Of a stretch of DNA of 64,000 nt, positions 34,452 through 42,919 are shown one piece after another. How positions within the stretch are numbered: position 1 is the first letter of the stretch; the number at the start of each line of letters is the position of its first letter. The position numbers and the translations under genes were made by a program. The notes beneath the pieces were generated by a model. The model did no database searches, was not told the origin of the DNA, and saw only the letters and a program-made list of their open reading frames with translations. Origin of the DNA: Halodurantibacterium flavum (GTDB taxonomy: Bacteria > Pseudomonadota > Alphaproteobacteria > Rhodobacterales > Rhodobacteraceae); the NCBI RefSeq assembly GCF_042681825.1, contig NZ_JBHUGH010000002.1:248001-312000 (forward strand), written 5' to 3'.

Positions 34452-35242
34452 TGGGGATCGCGGGACAGGGCTACAACGTCCACGCCAACGGCATCCGCCA
34501 GCACCTGATCCACCATCCCGGGCCGGGGCCACAGATGCTGCTGATCCCCGGCATCACCTCGCCCGCGGTCACCTGGGGCTTTGTCGCCGAACGGCTGGCG
34601 GAACGGTTCGACGTGCATGTGCTCGATGTGCGCGGACGGGGGCTGAGCGAGGCCGGCGATCTCGATTACGGGCTGGATGCGCTGGCCGATGACGCGGCAG
34701 CGCTGGTCACGGCCTGCGGGCTGGACCGGCCGGTGCTGCTGGGCCATTCGATGGGTGCGCGCATCGCCATCCGGGCGGAGCGGCGGGCGCCCGGCAGCTT
34801 TGGCGGGCTGATCCTGGTCGATCCGCCGGTCAGCGGGCCGGGGCGGCGCGTCTATCCCTCGGCTTGGCCCTGGTATGGCGATTCCATCCGGCTGGCACGG
34901 CGCGGATGCACCGCCGAGGAAATGCGCGCCTTTTGCCCCACATGGACGGACGAGCAGGTCGCACTGCGGGCCGAGTGGCTGCACACCTGCCATTACGGCG
35001 CGATCAAGACCGCCTATGACGGGTTCCACACCGATGACGTGCATCAGGACATGCCGCACCTCGACCTGCCCGTCCGGCTGGTCGTCGCGGGCGGCGCGCC
35101 CGTCATCCAGCCCGGGGATCTGGCCGAGATCCAGACCCTCATCCCGCATCTTGAAACCCGCATCGTCGAGGGCGCCGGCCACATGATCCCGTGGGACGAC
35201 CTGCCCGGCTTTCTGGATGCGGTCATGGATTTCAACGCCTAA
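34451..35242 (+). CDS. nicD: N-formylmaleamate deformylase
   Basis: A 263-residue alpha/beta hydrolase that cleaves N-formylmaleamate to maleamate and formate. The triad is visible: nucleophile Ser100 in GHSMG, acid Asp124 in ILVDPP and His244 in GAGHMIPW. These positions are within one residue of the P. putida NicD triad as I recall it. The oxyanion/lid region contains PGITSPAVTWGF. It overlaps nicE by one base and is followed by nicX after 18 bp. Confidence 0.92.
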   Translation: MGIAGQGYNVHANGIRQHLIHHPGPGPQMLLIPGITSPAVTWGFVAERLAERFDVHVLDVRGRGLSEAGDLDYGLDALADDAAALVTACGLDRPVLLGHSMGARIAIRAERRAPGSFGGLILVDPPVSGPGRRVYPSAWPWYGDSIRLARRGCTAEEMRAFCPTWTDEQVALRAEWLHTCHYGAIKTAYDGFHTDDVHQDMPHLDLPVRLVVAGGAPVIQPGDLAEIQTLIPHLETRIVEGAGHMIPWDDLPGFLDAVMDFNA

Positions 35243-35260
35243 ACAACAGGGAAGACGCAG

Positions 35261-36289
35261 ATGGACCATACCAGTTTCACGGAAATCTGCCTGCATCAGC
35301 TACGGATGTCGGGCGTGCACGAGGGCGAAAAGCTGATCGTGCTGACGCAAGGGGCCGACCGGCTCGCCTATGCCGATGCCTTCATGGCCGCCGGCCAGCG
35401 CCTTGGGGCACGGATGTATCATATGCGCCTGCCCGCGCCCCTGCCGACCGACGCCTGGGCGGTGGGCCAGACCGGCCTTGCCGCGATGCCCGAGGCGGTC
35501 GAGGCGCTCAAGAACTGCGACATGCTGATCGACTGCATCTTCCTGCTCTTCAGCCCAGAGCAGTTCGCAATTCAGGCCGCCGGCACGCGCATCCTGACCG
35601 CGGTCGAGCCGCCCGAACTGCTGGCGCGGATGCTGCCCTATCCTGAATTGCGCGAGAAGGTCACCATCGCCGCCGATATGCTGGATCGTGCAAAGGTCAT
35701 GCGCATCACCTCGGCGCACGGGACGGACGTGACCTACAAGCTGAACACCTATCCGACGGTGCCGGAATATGCCTGCACCGACACGCCCGGGCGATGGGAT
35801 CACTGGCCCTCGGGCTTTGTCTTCACGGGCGGCGACGATGACGGGGTGGACGGGCAGATCGTGGTGGCGCCGGGCGATATCCTGCTGCCGCAGAACATCA
35901 TGGTGCGCGAACCGATCACCTACACCATCGAAAAGGGCTGGATCACCGATATCCGCGGCGGGCTCGAGGCCGAGATCGTCAAGGGCTACATGGCCGCCTT
36001 CAACGACAAGCGCGGCTTCGGGATGAGCCATGTGGGCTGGGGCATGAACCCGAATGCCAAATGGCACAACTTCGTCCCCGGCAGCTTCGAGGGCGGCATG
36101 GGGATGGAGCCGCGCAGCTTTTACGGCAACGTCATGTTCTCGACCGGGCCGAACAACGAGCTCGGCGGGCCGAACGACACCGCTTGCCATCTGGATATCC
36201 CGATGCGCAACTGCTCGCTGTTCCTCGATGACGAGGCCATCGTGATCGACGGCGACATCGTGGTCAAAGAGATCCAGCTGGCCTGCTGA
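35261..36289 (+). CDS. nicX: 2,5-dihydroxypyridine 5,6-dioxygenase
   Basis: A 342-residue Fe(II)-dependent ring-opening dioxygenase of the M29-aminopeptidase-like fold; it converts 2,5-dihydroxypyridine and O2 to N-formylmaleamate. The iron ligands appear as His257 (MSHVGWG), His310 and Asp312 (ACHLDIP); all three are exactly eight residues lower than the H265/H318/D320 set reported for P. putida NicX (from memory). Same operon as nicED; followed by a 76-bp gap with a weak GC-rich hairpin (36299-36333) before nicF. Confidence 0.93.
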   Translation: MDHTSFTEICLHQLRMSGVHEGEKLIVLTQGADRLAYADAFMAAGQRLGARMYHMRLPAPLPTDAWAVGQTGLAAMPEAVEALKNCDMLIDCIFLLFSPEQFAIQAAGTRILTAVEPPELLARMLPYPELREKVTIAADMLDRAKVMRITSAHGTDVTYKLNTYPTVPEYACTDTPGRWDHWPSGFVFTGGDDDGVDGQIVVAPGDILLPQNIMVREPITYTIEKGWITDIRGGLEAEIVKGYMAAFNDKRGFGMSHVGWGMNPNAKWHNFVPGSFEGGMGMEPRSFYGNVMFSTGPNNELGGPNDTACHLDIPMRNCSLFLDDEAIVIDGDIVVKEIQLAC

Positions 36290-36365
36290 GGCCGCCTGCC
36301 CCGCGTGCGCCTTTCACAACCTGCCGCGCGGGGTCGTTTCCCACAAGGTTTGCACGGGGTTTCCC

Positions 36366-36989
36366 ATGTCTCAGGAACAGGTCTACGATCAGGCGGGCTT
36401 TGGCCGCCCCGTCCCGCGCGGGCGGCGGCCCGCCGTGTTGGTGGTCGATTTCAGCTATGGCTTCACCGACCCGCAATATCCCACCGCTGCCGACATGGCC
36501 GGCCCCCTCGCGGCGACGCGCCGGCTGACCGACGCGGCCCGCGCGGCCGGCTTTCCGGTCATCTACACCACCATCGCCTTTCACCCCGGCGAGGTGACCG
36601 CCCTGCCCTGGCTGAAAAAGGCCACCGGAATGGCCGCCCTGCAGGAGGGCAGCCGGCTGGTCGAGATCGACGACCGCACGGGCATCCGGCCGGGCGATGC
36701 GGTGATCGTGAAAAAGGGCGCCTCGGCCTTTTTCGGGACCTCGCTTGCGGCGCTGCTGACCGGGGCGGGGGTCGATACTCTGGTAGTGACGGGGGCCACG
36801 ACCTCGGGCTGTGTGCGCGCCAGCGTGGTCGATGCGGTCCAGTCGGGCTTCAACGTGCTGGTGCCTGCCGATTGCTGCGCCGACCGGGCCGAGGCGCCCC
36901 ATCACGCCAACCTTTACGACATCGGCCAGAAATACGGCGATGTCACGGACAGCGCCGATATCCTGAACTGGCTGAACGGTCTGCGCTGA
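36366..36989 (+). CDS. nicF: Maleamate amidohydrolase (isochorismatase family)
   Basis: A 207-residue cysteine hydrolase releasing ammonia from maleamate to give maleate. The family catalytic triad is visible: Asp28 in LVVDFSYGF, a Lys at 116-117 in IVKKGASAFFGTSL, and nucleophile Cys149 in TTSGCVRASV. It completes the pathway: NicAB, NicC, NicX, NicD, NicF, NicE are all encoded here. It is the last gene of the rightward operon and converges on the pyrimidine operon, with only 16 bp between the stops. Confidence 0.92.
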   Translation: MSQEQVYDQAGFGRPVPRGRRPAVLVVDFSYGFTDPQYPTAADMAGPLAATRRLTDAARAAGFPVIYTTIAFHPGEVTALPWLKKATGMAALQEGSRLVEIDDRTGIRPGDAVIVKKGASAFFGTSLAALLTGAGVDTLVVTGATTSGCVRASVVDAVQSGFNVLVPADCCADRAEAPHHANLYDIGQKYGDVTDSADILNWLNGLR

Positions 36990-37005
36990 ACTGTGGCACA
37001 GCCCC

Positions 37006-37329
37006 TCAGGCGCCGCGCAGCCGCGCCGCGTCCTGAGCCATGCGCGTCAGCACCGCCAGAACGGCCGCCGCATCGCCGCCCTCATAGGCCGCGTCGAGCG
37101 CGGCTGCATCGGCGCTGATGCGCTTGAACATCGCGTCGAGCTCATGCGCAGGGACCGGCATCCGTTCGGTGAAATCCACGAAATCCTCGGCCTCTTTGGC
37201 CAGCATGAAATAGGCCGCGGCCTCGGGCGCGGTGCCGGCCTTGTCATAGGCGGCCTCGGCCAGCGCGCGATAGCCGTGGATGCCGCGCCCCCGGTCAAGC
37301 AGCGTCTGGATCAGAGAGGTGAACATCAT
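37006..37329 (-). CDS. 107-residue protein at the end of the pyrimidine operon, unknown
   Basis: A small helical protein, rich in Ala, Glu and Asp, with LAEAAYDKAGTAPEAAAYFMLAKEAEDFVDFTERMPVP split over two likely helices and a C-terminal AVLAVLTRMAQDAARLRGA helix. No family is recognised. Its ATG overlaps the pyrE stop (ATGA, 37329-37326), so it is translationally coupled to PyrE and probably functions in the same process. It could be a regulatory or scaffolding partner; a catalytic motif is not visible. Confidence 0.75.
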   Translation of the reverse strand: MMFTSLIQTLLDRGRGIHGYRALAEAAYDKAGTAPEAAAYFMLAKEAEDFVDFTERMPVPAHELDAMFKRISADAAALDAAYEGGDAAAVLAVLTRMAQDAARLRGA

Positions 37330-38036
37330 ACGGTCCTTTCCTGGAAAAACAGCCGGGATGCCCCGCCATGGCGGGCCGACCAGTCAAGCGGGTTGTCAAG
37401 AAACGACCGGATCTCGGCCAGTTCCGCGGGTCCGAACGGCCCGCCTTCATCGGCGACGGCCAGAATATCCTGCCAGTTCGCCAGCGCATGAAGCGCCAGC
37501 CCCTCGCCCGCCAGAAGATCGCGCGTCTCGGGGAAGATATCGTAGTAGAAGAGGACGAGACAGTCCGACACCTTTGCCCCGGCCCGCCGCAGCGCCTTGC
37601 AGAACCGCAGCTTGGACCCGCCATCGGTCGTCAGATCCTCGATCAGCGTCACGCGCTGACCGGGCGCGATCACCCCTTCGACCTGGGCATTGGGGCCATA
37701 GCCCTTGGGCCGCTTGCGCACGTAATGCATCGGCAGGCCGGTATTGGCGGCAAGAAAGGCCGCAAAGGGAATGCCCGCCGTTTCGCCGCCCGCCACGGCC
37801 TCGGTCGCTGGGATGTCGCCCTGCAGGATCTCGGTCGCGCTGGCCATCAGCCGGGCCCGGATATCCGGAAAGGAGATGATGCGCCGGCAATCGATATAGA
37901 CCGGGCTGACCAGACCGGAGCTGAACATGAAGGGGCGTTCCGTCGACAGGCGGATCGCGTCGATCTGCAACAGCGCCTGCGCGGTTTCCCGCGCGATTTC
38001 GGCGCGCCGTTCCGCGGTCAGCATCGATGCGCTCAT
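37326..38036 (-). CDS. pyrE: Orotate phosphoribosyltransferase
   Basis: A 236-residue enzyme converting orotate plus PRPP into OMP. The PRPP-binding motif VTLIEDLTTDGGS is at residues 129-141; the OPRT-type N-terminus (FMFSSGLVSPVYIDCRRI) and the flexible-loop Lys/Arg segment YVRKRPKGYG are present. It overlaps the carbamoylase gene upstream and the 107-residue gene downstream by 4 bp each. Since the chromosome must have its own pyrE for de novo synthesis, this copy likely salvages imported orotate. Confidence 0.9.
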   Translation of the reverse strand: MSASMLTAERRAEIARETAQALLQIDAIRLSTERPFMFSSGLVSPVYIDCRRIISFPDIRARLMASATEILQGDIPATEAVAGGETAGIPFAAFLAANTGLPMHYVRKRPKGYGPNAQVEGVIAPGQRVTLIEDLTTDGGSKLRFCKALRRAGAKVSDCLVLFYYDIFPETRDLLAGEGLALHALANWQDILAVADEGGPFGPAELAEIRSFLDNPLDWSARHGGASRLFFQERTV

Positions 38037-39295
38037 GCCCCTGCCTCTTCCAGGTAGGCAGAGATGATCCGGATGCCCGCCATCAGATCCTCGATCTCCA
38101 TCGCCTCGCGCGGGTTGTGCGACCCGTTCCTGTTGCGGACGAATACCATGGCCGAAGGGATGCCCGCCTGCGCAAAGACCGCCGCATCATGCCCCGCGCC
38201 CGATGCCATTGAAAAGGGTTCCTGCCCGGTGCGCGCCATCGCCTGCATCAGGTCGCGCACCATCCCCGCATCCATCAGCGCGGGCGCGGCCGGGATCTCG
38301 GGGCCGGTCTCGAACCGCACGCCACGCACCCGTTCGATATCGCGCATCTCATCCCCCAGATAATCCCGCATATGTGTCAGGATCTCGGCGTTCTGCGACC
38401 GGATGTCGAGGCTGAAACTGACGCTGTCCGCGATCCGGGTGATAGCATGGCGCGCGGGATCGGTCGCCACCATGCCCGAGGTCAGGACCAGATCGCCCCC
38501 CGTCTGGAGGATATGCAGCCAGCTGTCATCGAGCCGCGTCAGCAGGTCTGCCATGGCCAGAACCGGGTCGTGGCGATAGGCGCGCGGCACCGCCCCCGAA
38601 TGTCCCCCCTGCCCCGTGCAGGTCACGCTGCGGAAGCGGATGTTTCCCCGGATCCCCGTGACGATGGCCGCCGGGATGTCGCGTTCGACCAGAACCGGAC
38701 CCTGTTCTATATGCAGCTCGATATAGCCCGCGATCCGGCCAAGGTCGGTCTGGGGTCGCCCGGCCAGGATCCGGCCCGTGTCGATGCCGAGCGCGGCCAT
38801 GTGTTCGGCCAGCGTGCGGCCATCGCCCTTGTGGCGCGAGCCGAGTTCCTGCTCGGTCATCTGCCCGGTCAGCGCCCGCGACCCCAGATAGCAGGACCCG
38901 AACCACGCGCTTTCCTCACCCCGCATCGCAAGACACCGGACCGGCATCCGCAGGCCCCGCCCGCGCGCCCGGATCAGCACCAGAAGGCCCGCGACGATCC
39001 CGGCCAGCCCGTCGAAATTCCCGCCCTCGGGCACGCTGTCGATATGCGACCCGATCACCAGATAGCGGCCCGCGTCACGATGTTCGGGCAGGGTGAACCA
39101 GCGGTTGCCGCCCGGGTCCTCTTCCACGATCAGGCCGTGATCGCGGGCGATCTGCGACAGACAATCCAGCGCGCGGGTCTCGATATCGGAATAGGCCGGC
39201 CGGCTGACGCCAGCCCCGTCGGGCGAGAGCGCGCGCACCGCGTCAAGGATCTGCTGCGCAAGCAGCGCGCCGATATCCGTGCCCGGCCGGTTCAT
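38033..39295 (-). CDS. Zn-dependent N-carbamoyl amino acid hydrolase (hydantoinase/carbamoylase family)
   Basis: A 420-residue M20-type amidohydrolase. Metal-site residues are intact: His84 (GSHIDSVPEGGNFDG), Asp95, Glu127-Glu128 (RGEESAWFG), His195 (LHIEQGPVL) and a C-terminal GSHNPRE His. Family members hydrolyse N-carbamoyl-L-amino acids, allantoate or ureidopropionate to the amino compound, CO2 and ammonia. Beside DHODH and OPRT genes, N-carbamoyl-L-aspartate (ureidosuccinate) is the natural substrate guess. The start at 39295 overlaps the pyrD-like stop by 4 bp. Confidence 0.88.
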   Translation of the reverse strand: MNRPGTDIGALLAQQILDAVRALSPDGAGVSRPAYSDIETRALDCLSQIARDHGLIVEEDPGGNRWFTLPEHRDAGRYLVIGSHIDSVPEGGNFDGLAGIVAGLLVLIRARGRGLRMPVRCLAMRGEESAWFGSCYLGSRALTGQMTEQELGSRHKGDGRTLAEHMAALGIDTGRILAGRPQTDLGRIAGYIELHIEQGPVLVERDIPAAIVTGIRGNIRFRSVTCTGQGGHSGAVPRAYRHDPVLAMADLLTRLDDSWLHILQTGGDLVLTSGMVATDPARHAITRIADSVSFSLDIRSQNAEILTHMRDYLGDEMRDIERVRGVRFETGPEIPAAPALMDAGMVRDLMQAMARTGQEPFSMASGAGHDAAVFAQAGIPSAMVFVRNRNGSHNPREAMEIEDLMAGIRIISAYLEEAGA

Positions 39296-40242
39296 GATGC
39301 GAGCGGGGGCATGGCGGCGGGCATAGGCGGGCTGACGGCTGGCAGGCTGACCGTTCCGCAGATATCGGCGACCGAGGCGATGCCACGCGCCGCCAGCCAG
39401 TCGTCCAGCCCATCCAGCAGGCGCAGCATCGTGGTGGGCGACTGAAAGGTGGCGGTGCCCACCTGGACCGCCGTCGCCCCGGCGATCAGGAATTCCAGCA
39501 CATCGTTCAGCGTGCTGATCCCGCCACAGCCGATCACGGGCAGGCGGGTGTTGGTCGCGGCCTGATAGGTCATGCGCAGCGCGACGGGCTTGATCGCGGG
39601 CCCCGATATACCGCCCATCACATTGCCCAGCCGGGGTTGCCGCGTCTCGACATCGATCGCCATGCCCAGAAGCGTGTTCGCCATCACGAGCGCATCGGCC
39701 CCGGCCGCCTCGGCGGCCTGCGCGACCTCGACCGGCTCGCCGGTATTGGGCGAAAGCTTGACCCAAAGCGGCAGGTCCGTCGCGCGGCGCAGATGCGCGA
39801 CCACCTGCCCGGTGCTGTCGGCCCGCACCGCAAAGGCGCGGCCATCCGCCTCGATATTCGGGCAAGAGATATTCGCCTCGATCGCCGCGACGCCGGGGAC
39901 GGACACCGCCGCCGCCAGCCGCGCGAAATCGTCATGGCTGTGGGCCGAGATGGACACGACCAGCGGCACGTCATAGCGGCGCCAGAACGGCAGGGTCCGG
40001 GTCAGGAAATGGTCGAGCCCCTTCGACGGGATGCCGATCGCGTTCATCATCCCCGCGCTCAGGTCGCAGACGCGGGGCGTGGGGTTGCCCATGCGCGGCT
40101 CGGCCGTGAAGGTCTTGAGCACATGCGCCCCCAGAACCCCCAGATCGAACACATCGGCCAGATCCTCGGTAAAGGTGCCCGAGGCGGGCATGATCGGGTT
40201 GGCCAGCGTCATGGCGCCGATGCGGGTGGTCAGGCGGGTCAT
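39292..40242 (-). CDS. Class 1 dihydroorotate dehydrogenase-like catalytic subunit (PyrD/PyrDB)
   Basis: A 316-residue FMN-binding TIM-barrel protein. Marks: N-terminus LANPIMPASGTF, NISCPN with the class-1 catalytic base Cys127, WVKLSPN, and the phosphate-binding VIGCGGISTLNDVLEFLIAGATAVQVGTA. It lacks the C-terminal ferredoxin domain of PreA (dihydropyrimidine dehydrogenase). With the PyrK-like partner encoded 4 bp overlapping upstream it should form a class 1B, NAD-linked enzyme, which can run orotate to dihydroorotate as well as the reverse. Alphaproteobacterial de novo synthesis normally uses the membrane class 2 enzyme, so this copy is accessory. Confidence 0.88.
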   Translation of the reverse strand: MTRLTTRIGAMTLANPIMPASGTFTEDLADVFDLGVLGAHVLKTFTAEPRMGNPTPRVCDLSAGMMNAIGIPSKGLDHFLTRTLPFWRRYDVPLVVSISAHSHDDFARLAAAVSVPGVAAIEANISCPNIEADGRAFAVRADSTGQVVAHLRRATDLPLWVKLSPNTGEPVEVAQAAEAAGADALVMANTLLGMAIDVETRQPRLGNVMGGISGPAIKPVALRMTYQAATNTRLPVIGCGGISTLNDVLEFLIAGATAVQVGTATFQSPTTMLRLLDGLDDWLAARGIASVADICGTVSLPAVSPPMPAAMPPLAS

Positions 40243-41069
40243 GCGATCAGCTCCGACAGGGGAAAGACCGGGCCTTCGCGGCAGACCCGGCGATGGACAG
40301 TGCCCGCCCCTTCGCGGAACGGGCGCACGCAGGCCTGGCACATGCCAAGGCCACAGGCCATCTGCTGTTCCACCGCGATCTCGCCCGGGATGCCGTGTTT
40401 CGCGCCCAGATCCTGCAGCATCCGCGCCAGCCGGTACGACCCGCAGGTGTAGAACGCATCGACCGCGCCGCTTTCGATCCGCGCCTCGATCAGGGAACGC
40501 ACGGCCTCGGGGTGCGAACTGCCGTCGGTATCGGTGACGACAATCACCTCGGCGCCATAGCTGCGGAAAAGATCCACGGACATCGCAAGTTCCGGCGCGC
40601 GCGCGGAACAGATCGCCGTCAGCCGGCGCCCCAACCCATGCGCCGTCCGTGCCAGCGGCGCCAGCGTCGCAAGGCCCACGCCCCGCGCGACCAGCATCAG
40701 GTTCTGCCAGTCGTCGGGCATGGAAAACCCCTGCCCCAGCGGACCCAGCACATTCAGTCCGTCGCCGGGCCGCAGGCTGGCCAGACCGCGCGTCCCTGCC
40801 CCCGTCACCTTGTAAAGAAAGCGCAGCTCCCCCGCCGCCGCATCATAGTCATAGATGCTCATGGGGCGGCGCAGGAACGGCTGGTCCTCGCCCGTCACCG
40901 GACACAGAAGCTGAAAGAACTGGCCCGGCCGGCAGTCCAGAACCTGCGCCGGGGCATCCAGCACCAGAAGGCGGTAATCGCCGTTCACGGCGGTGTTTTC
41001 GCGCACCACGCCCGTCGCCTCGGCGCAGCGCGGCACAAAAGGTTCGGGTCGGTCAAGACAGACGGTCAT
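40239..41069 (-). CDS. PyrK-like dihydroorotate dehydrogenase electron-transfer subunit
   Basis: A 276-residue ferredoxin-NADP-reductase-fold protein: FAD-binding RRPMSIYD (67-74), NAD-binding region LMLVARGVGLATLAPLA, and a C-terminal [2Fe-2S] set Cys239, Cys244, Cys247 and Cys263 with PyrK spacing (C-x4-C-x2-C-x15-C). It would connect the FMN site of the PyrD-like partner to NAD(H). It lies 9 bp downstream of the TRAP large permease and overlaps pyrD by 4 bp. Confidence 0.9.
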   Translation of the reverse strand: MTVCLDRPEPFVPRCAEATGVVRENTAVNGDYRLLVLDAPAQVLDCRPGQFFQLLCPVTGEDQPFLRRPMSIYDYDAAAGELRFLYKVTGAGTRGLASLRPGDGLNVLGPLGQGFSMPDDWQNLMLVARGVGLATLAPLARTAHGLGRRLTAICSARAPELAMSVDLFRSYGAEVIVVTDTDGSSHPEAVRSLIEARIESGAVDAFYTCGSYRLARMLQDLGAKHGIPGEIAVEQQMACGLGMCQACVRPFREGAGTVHRRVCREGPVFPLSELIA

Positions 41070-41078
41070 CGCGTTCCC

Positions 41079-42362
41079 TCAGCCAAAGATAAGTCGCGGA
41101 ATGAACAGCGAGATCTGCGGCACATAGGTGATCAGCAGCAGCACGATCAGGTTCACCGCAAGGAACGGCCAGACCCCGGCGATGATCGTCGCCACCGGCT
41201 TGCGCAGCGTCGACGAGGCCACGAAGATATCGAGCCCGAAGGGCGGCGTGATCATCCCCAGCCCGATGTTCAGCGTCACGATCAGCCCGAAATGCACCGG
41301 GTCGATCCCCAGCGCCGCCGCCACCGGATAAAGCGGCGGCACAAGGATGAGGAGCGCCGAGTTCGGGTCGATGAACATGCCCGCGATCAGGAAGCAGACA
41401 TTGACCACCAGCAGGAACCCGATCCAGCCCGCATCCATGGCGTCAAGGAACCCGATGATCGCGCCGGGCACCTGCGCCAGCGTCACGAAATAGGACACAA
41501 GGCCCCCCATCGCCAGAAGGACAAAGATGATGCAGGTGTTGATGGCGCTCTGCTCGGTCACCTCGAAAAGGCCGCGCAGGGTCAGGCTGCGCAGGATGAC
41601 CACCTCGACCAGGATGGCATAGACGACGCTGATTGCGGCGGCCTCGGTCGCGGTGAAGGTGCCGGAATAGATCCCGCCCAGAATGATGACCGGCATCCCG
41701 ATCGCCCATTTCGCGGCCCAGATCGTGCGCAGCCGCGTCGGCCAGTCGGCGCGCTCGGCCCGGGCGATCCCGTCGCGGCGGGCGACGAAATTGACGTAAA
41801 GCGCAAAGGCCAACCCCAGCACCAGCCCCACGGCCAGCCCGCCCGCAAAGAGCCGCGCGATCGAGGTGCCGGTCATCCAGCCATAGATGATCATCGTGAT
41901 CGAGGGCGGGATCAGCAGCGCGGTTTCGGCGCTGGAGACGATCAGCCCCAGCGAGAACTTGTCGGAATAGCCGCTGCGCCGCAGTTCCGGGTAGGCCATG
42001 CGCGCCATCGCCGCGACCGTCGCGGGCGCCGAGCCCGAAACCGACCCGAAGGCCATCGAGCCGCCCACGACCACATGCCCCATTCCCCCCCGCGTATGAC
42101 CCAGAAGCGCCTTGACCACCGAGACAAGCTGCCGCGCGATCTGCCCCGACCCCATCAGGTTCGCGGCAAAGACGAAGAACGGAATGGCCAGCAGCGTCGT
42201 ATGATCGACGCCGCCAAGGATCTTTTGCACCACCACCAGATCGGGGATGTTGGGATAGAACGCGCCCTTGTAGGCCAGCGCCGGCAGGGCCAGCACCAGG
42301 AACATCTCGAACCCGAGAACCAGCAGCAGGACGGCAAGAATGACGATCAGGCCCAGAATCAT
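41079..42362 (-). CDS. TRAP transporter large permease (DctM)
   Basis: A 427-residue inner-membrane protein with about 12 hydrophobic helices and DctM motifs: LLAIPFFVFAANLMGSGQIA, GGMGHVVVGGSMAFGSVSGSA, ETALLIPPSITMIIYGW and MITPPFGLDIFVAS. The start at 42362 overlaps the DctQ stop by 4 bp. It is followed after 9 bp by the pyrK-like gene, tying this transporter to the pyrimidine enzymes. Confidence 0.92.
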   Translation of the reverse strand: MILGLIVILAVLLLVLGFEMFLVLALPALAYKGAFYPNIPDLVVVQKILGGVDHTTLLAIPFFVFAANLMGSGQIARQLVSVVKALLGHTRGGMGHVVVGGSMAFGSVSGSAPATVAAMARMAYPELRRSGYSDKFSLGLIVSSAETALLIPPSITMIIYGWMTGTSIARLFAGGLAVGLVLGLAFALYVNFVARRDGIARAERADWPTRLRTIWAAKWAIGMPVIILGGIYSGTFTATEAAAISVVYAILVEVVILRSLTLRGLFEVTEQSAINTCIIFVLLAMGGLVSYFVTLAQVPGAIIGFLDAMDAGWIGFLLVVNVCFLIAGMFIDPNSALLILVPPLYPVAAALGIDPVHFGLIVTLNIGLGMITPPFGLDIFVASSTLRKPVATIIAGVWPFLAVNLIVLLLITYVPQISLFIPRLIFG

Positions 42363-42856
42363 TCCGCGCCCTCCGCGTCCGAAAACCGGTCTATGACGCC
42401 GAAAAGGCTCAGCCCATAGCGCAGCGCCAGCAGCAGAAAGCCCGCCACGGGCGCCAGATAGACATAGCCCATCGCGATCCCCAGCGTGGGCGAGCGCTGG
42501 CCCGTGCCCAGCACGAAAGACGCAAGCCCCCAGCCCAGCCAGGCGATGTAAAGCGCAAAGCCAAGACCCACCACATCCGTGACCTTCAAAAGCCCCCGGC
42601 GCAGGGTCTCGGGCAGCCTGTCGCGCAGGTTGCGGATGCCGACATGGCGCCCCCGTTCCAGCGCCAGCCCGAGGCCGAGGAACACCAGAAAGAGGTTGAG
42701 CATCCGCACCGCCTCTTCGATCCAGGCGAAGGACGAGGCCACCTGCCCCCCCAGTTCCCGCGCAAGGACGCTGACAAAGTAAAGCGCGACCATGGTCAGG
42801 AAGATCACGACAAGGATCGAACGCTCGCACAGGCGAAGCAGGGTCAGGGCCGGCAT
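42359..42856 (-). CDS. TRAP transporter small permease (DctQ)
   Basis: A 165-residue inner-membrane protein with four hydrophobic helices and the DctQ-like FAWIEEAVRMLNLFLVFLGLGLAL segment followed by GRHVGI. It overlaps dctM by 4 bp and lies 63 bp downstream of the binding-protein gene. Confidence 0.88.
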   Translation of the reverse strand: MPALTLLRLCERSILVVIFLTMVALYFVSVLARELGGQVASSFAWIEEAVRMLNLFLVFLGLGLALERGRHVGIRNLRDRLPETLRRGLLKVTDVVGLGFALYIAWLGWGLASFVLGTGQRSPTLGIAMGYVYLAPVAGFLLLALRYGLSLFGVIDRFSDAEGAE

Positions 42857-42919
42857 TGCAGCTCCGTTAAGCGAAAAAATGGGACGGGCCGGAATGACCG
42901 GCCCGCAGCATTGCGCCGT

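Noticed and set aside
37326..41069. Reading pyrE and the PyrD/PyrK-like genes as ordinary de novo pyrimidine biosynthesis genes
   Set aside because: They are fused in one operon with a TRAP importer and carbamoylase on an accessory replicon, and no pyrB, pyrC or pyrF is present; a class 1B enzyme is also unusual for de novo synthesis in this lineage.
39292..41069. PreA/PreT dihydropyrimidine dehydrogenase (uracil catabolism)
   Set aside because: The catalytic subunit lacks the C-terminal ferredoxin domain of PreA and the partner has the PyrK cysteine set rather than the PreT layout.
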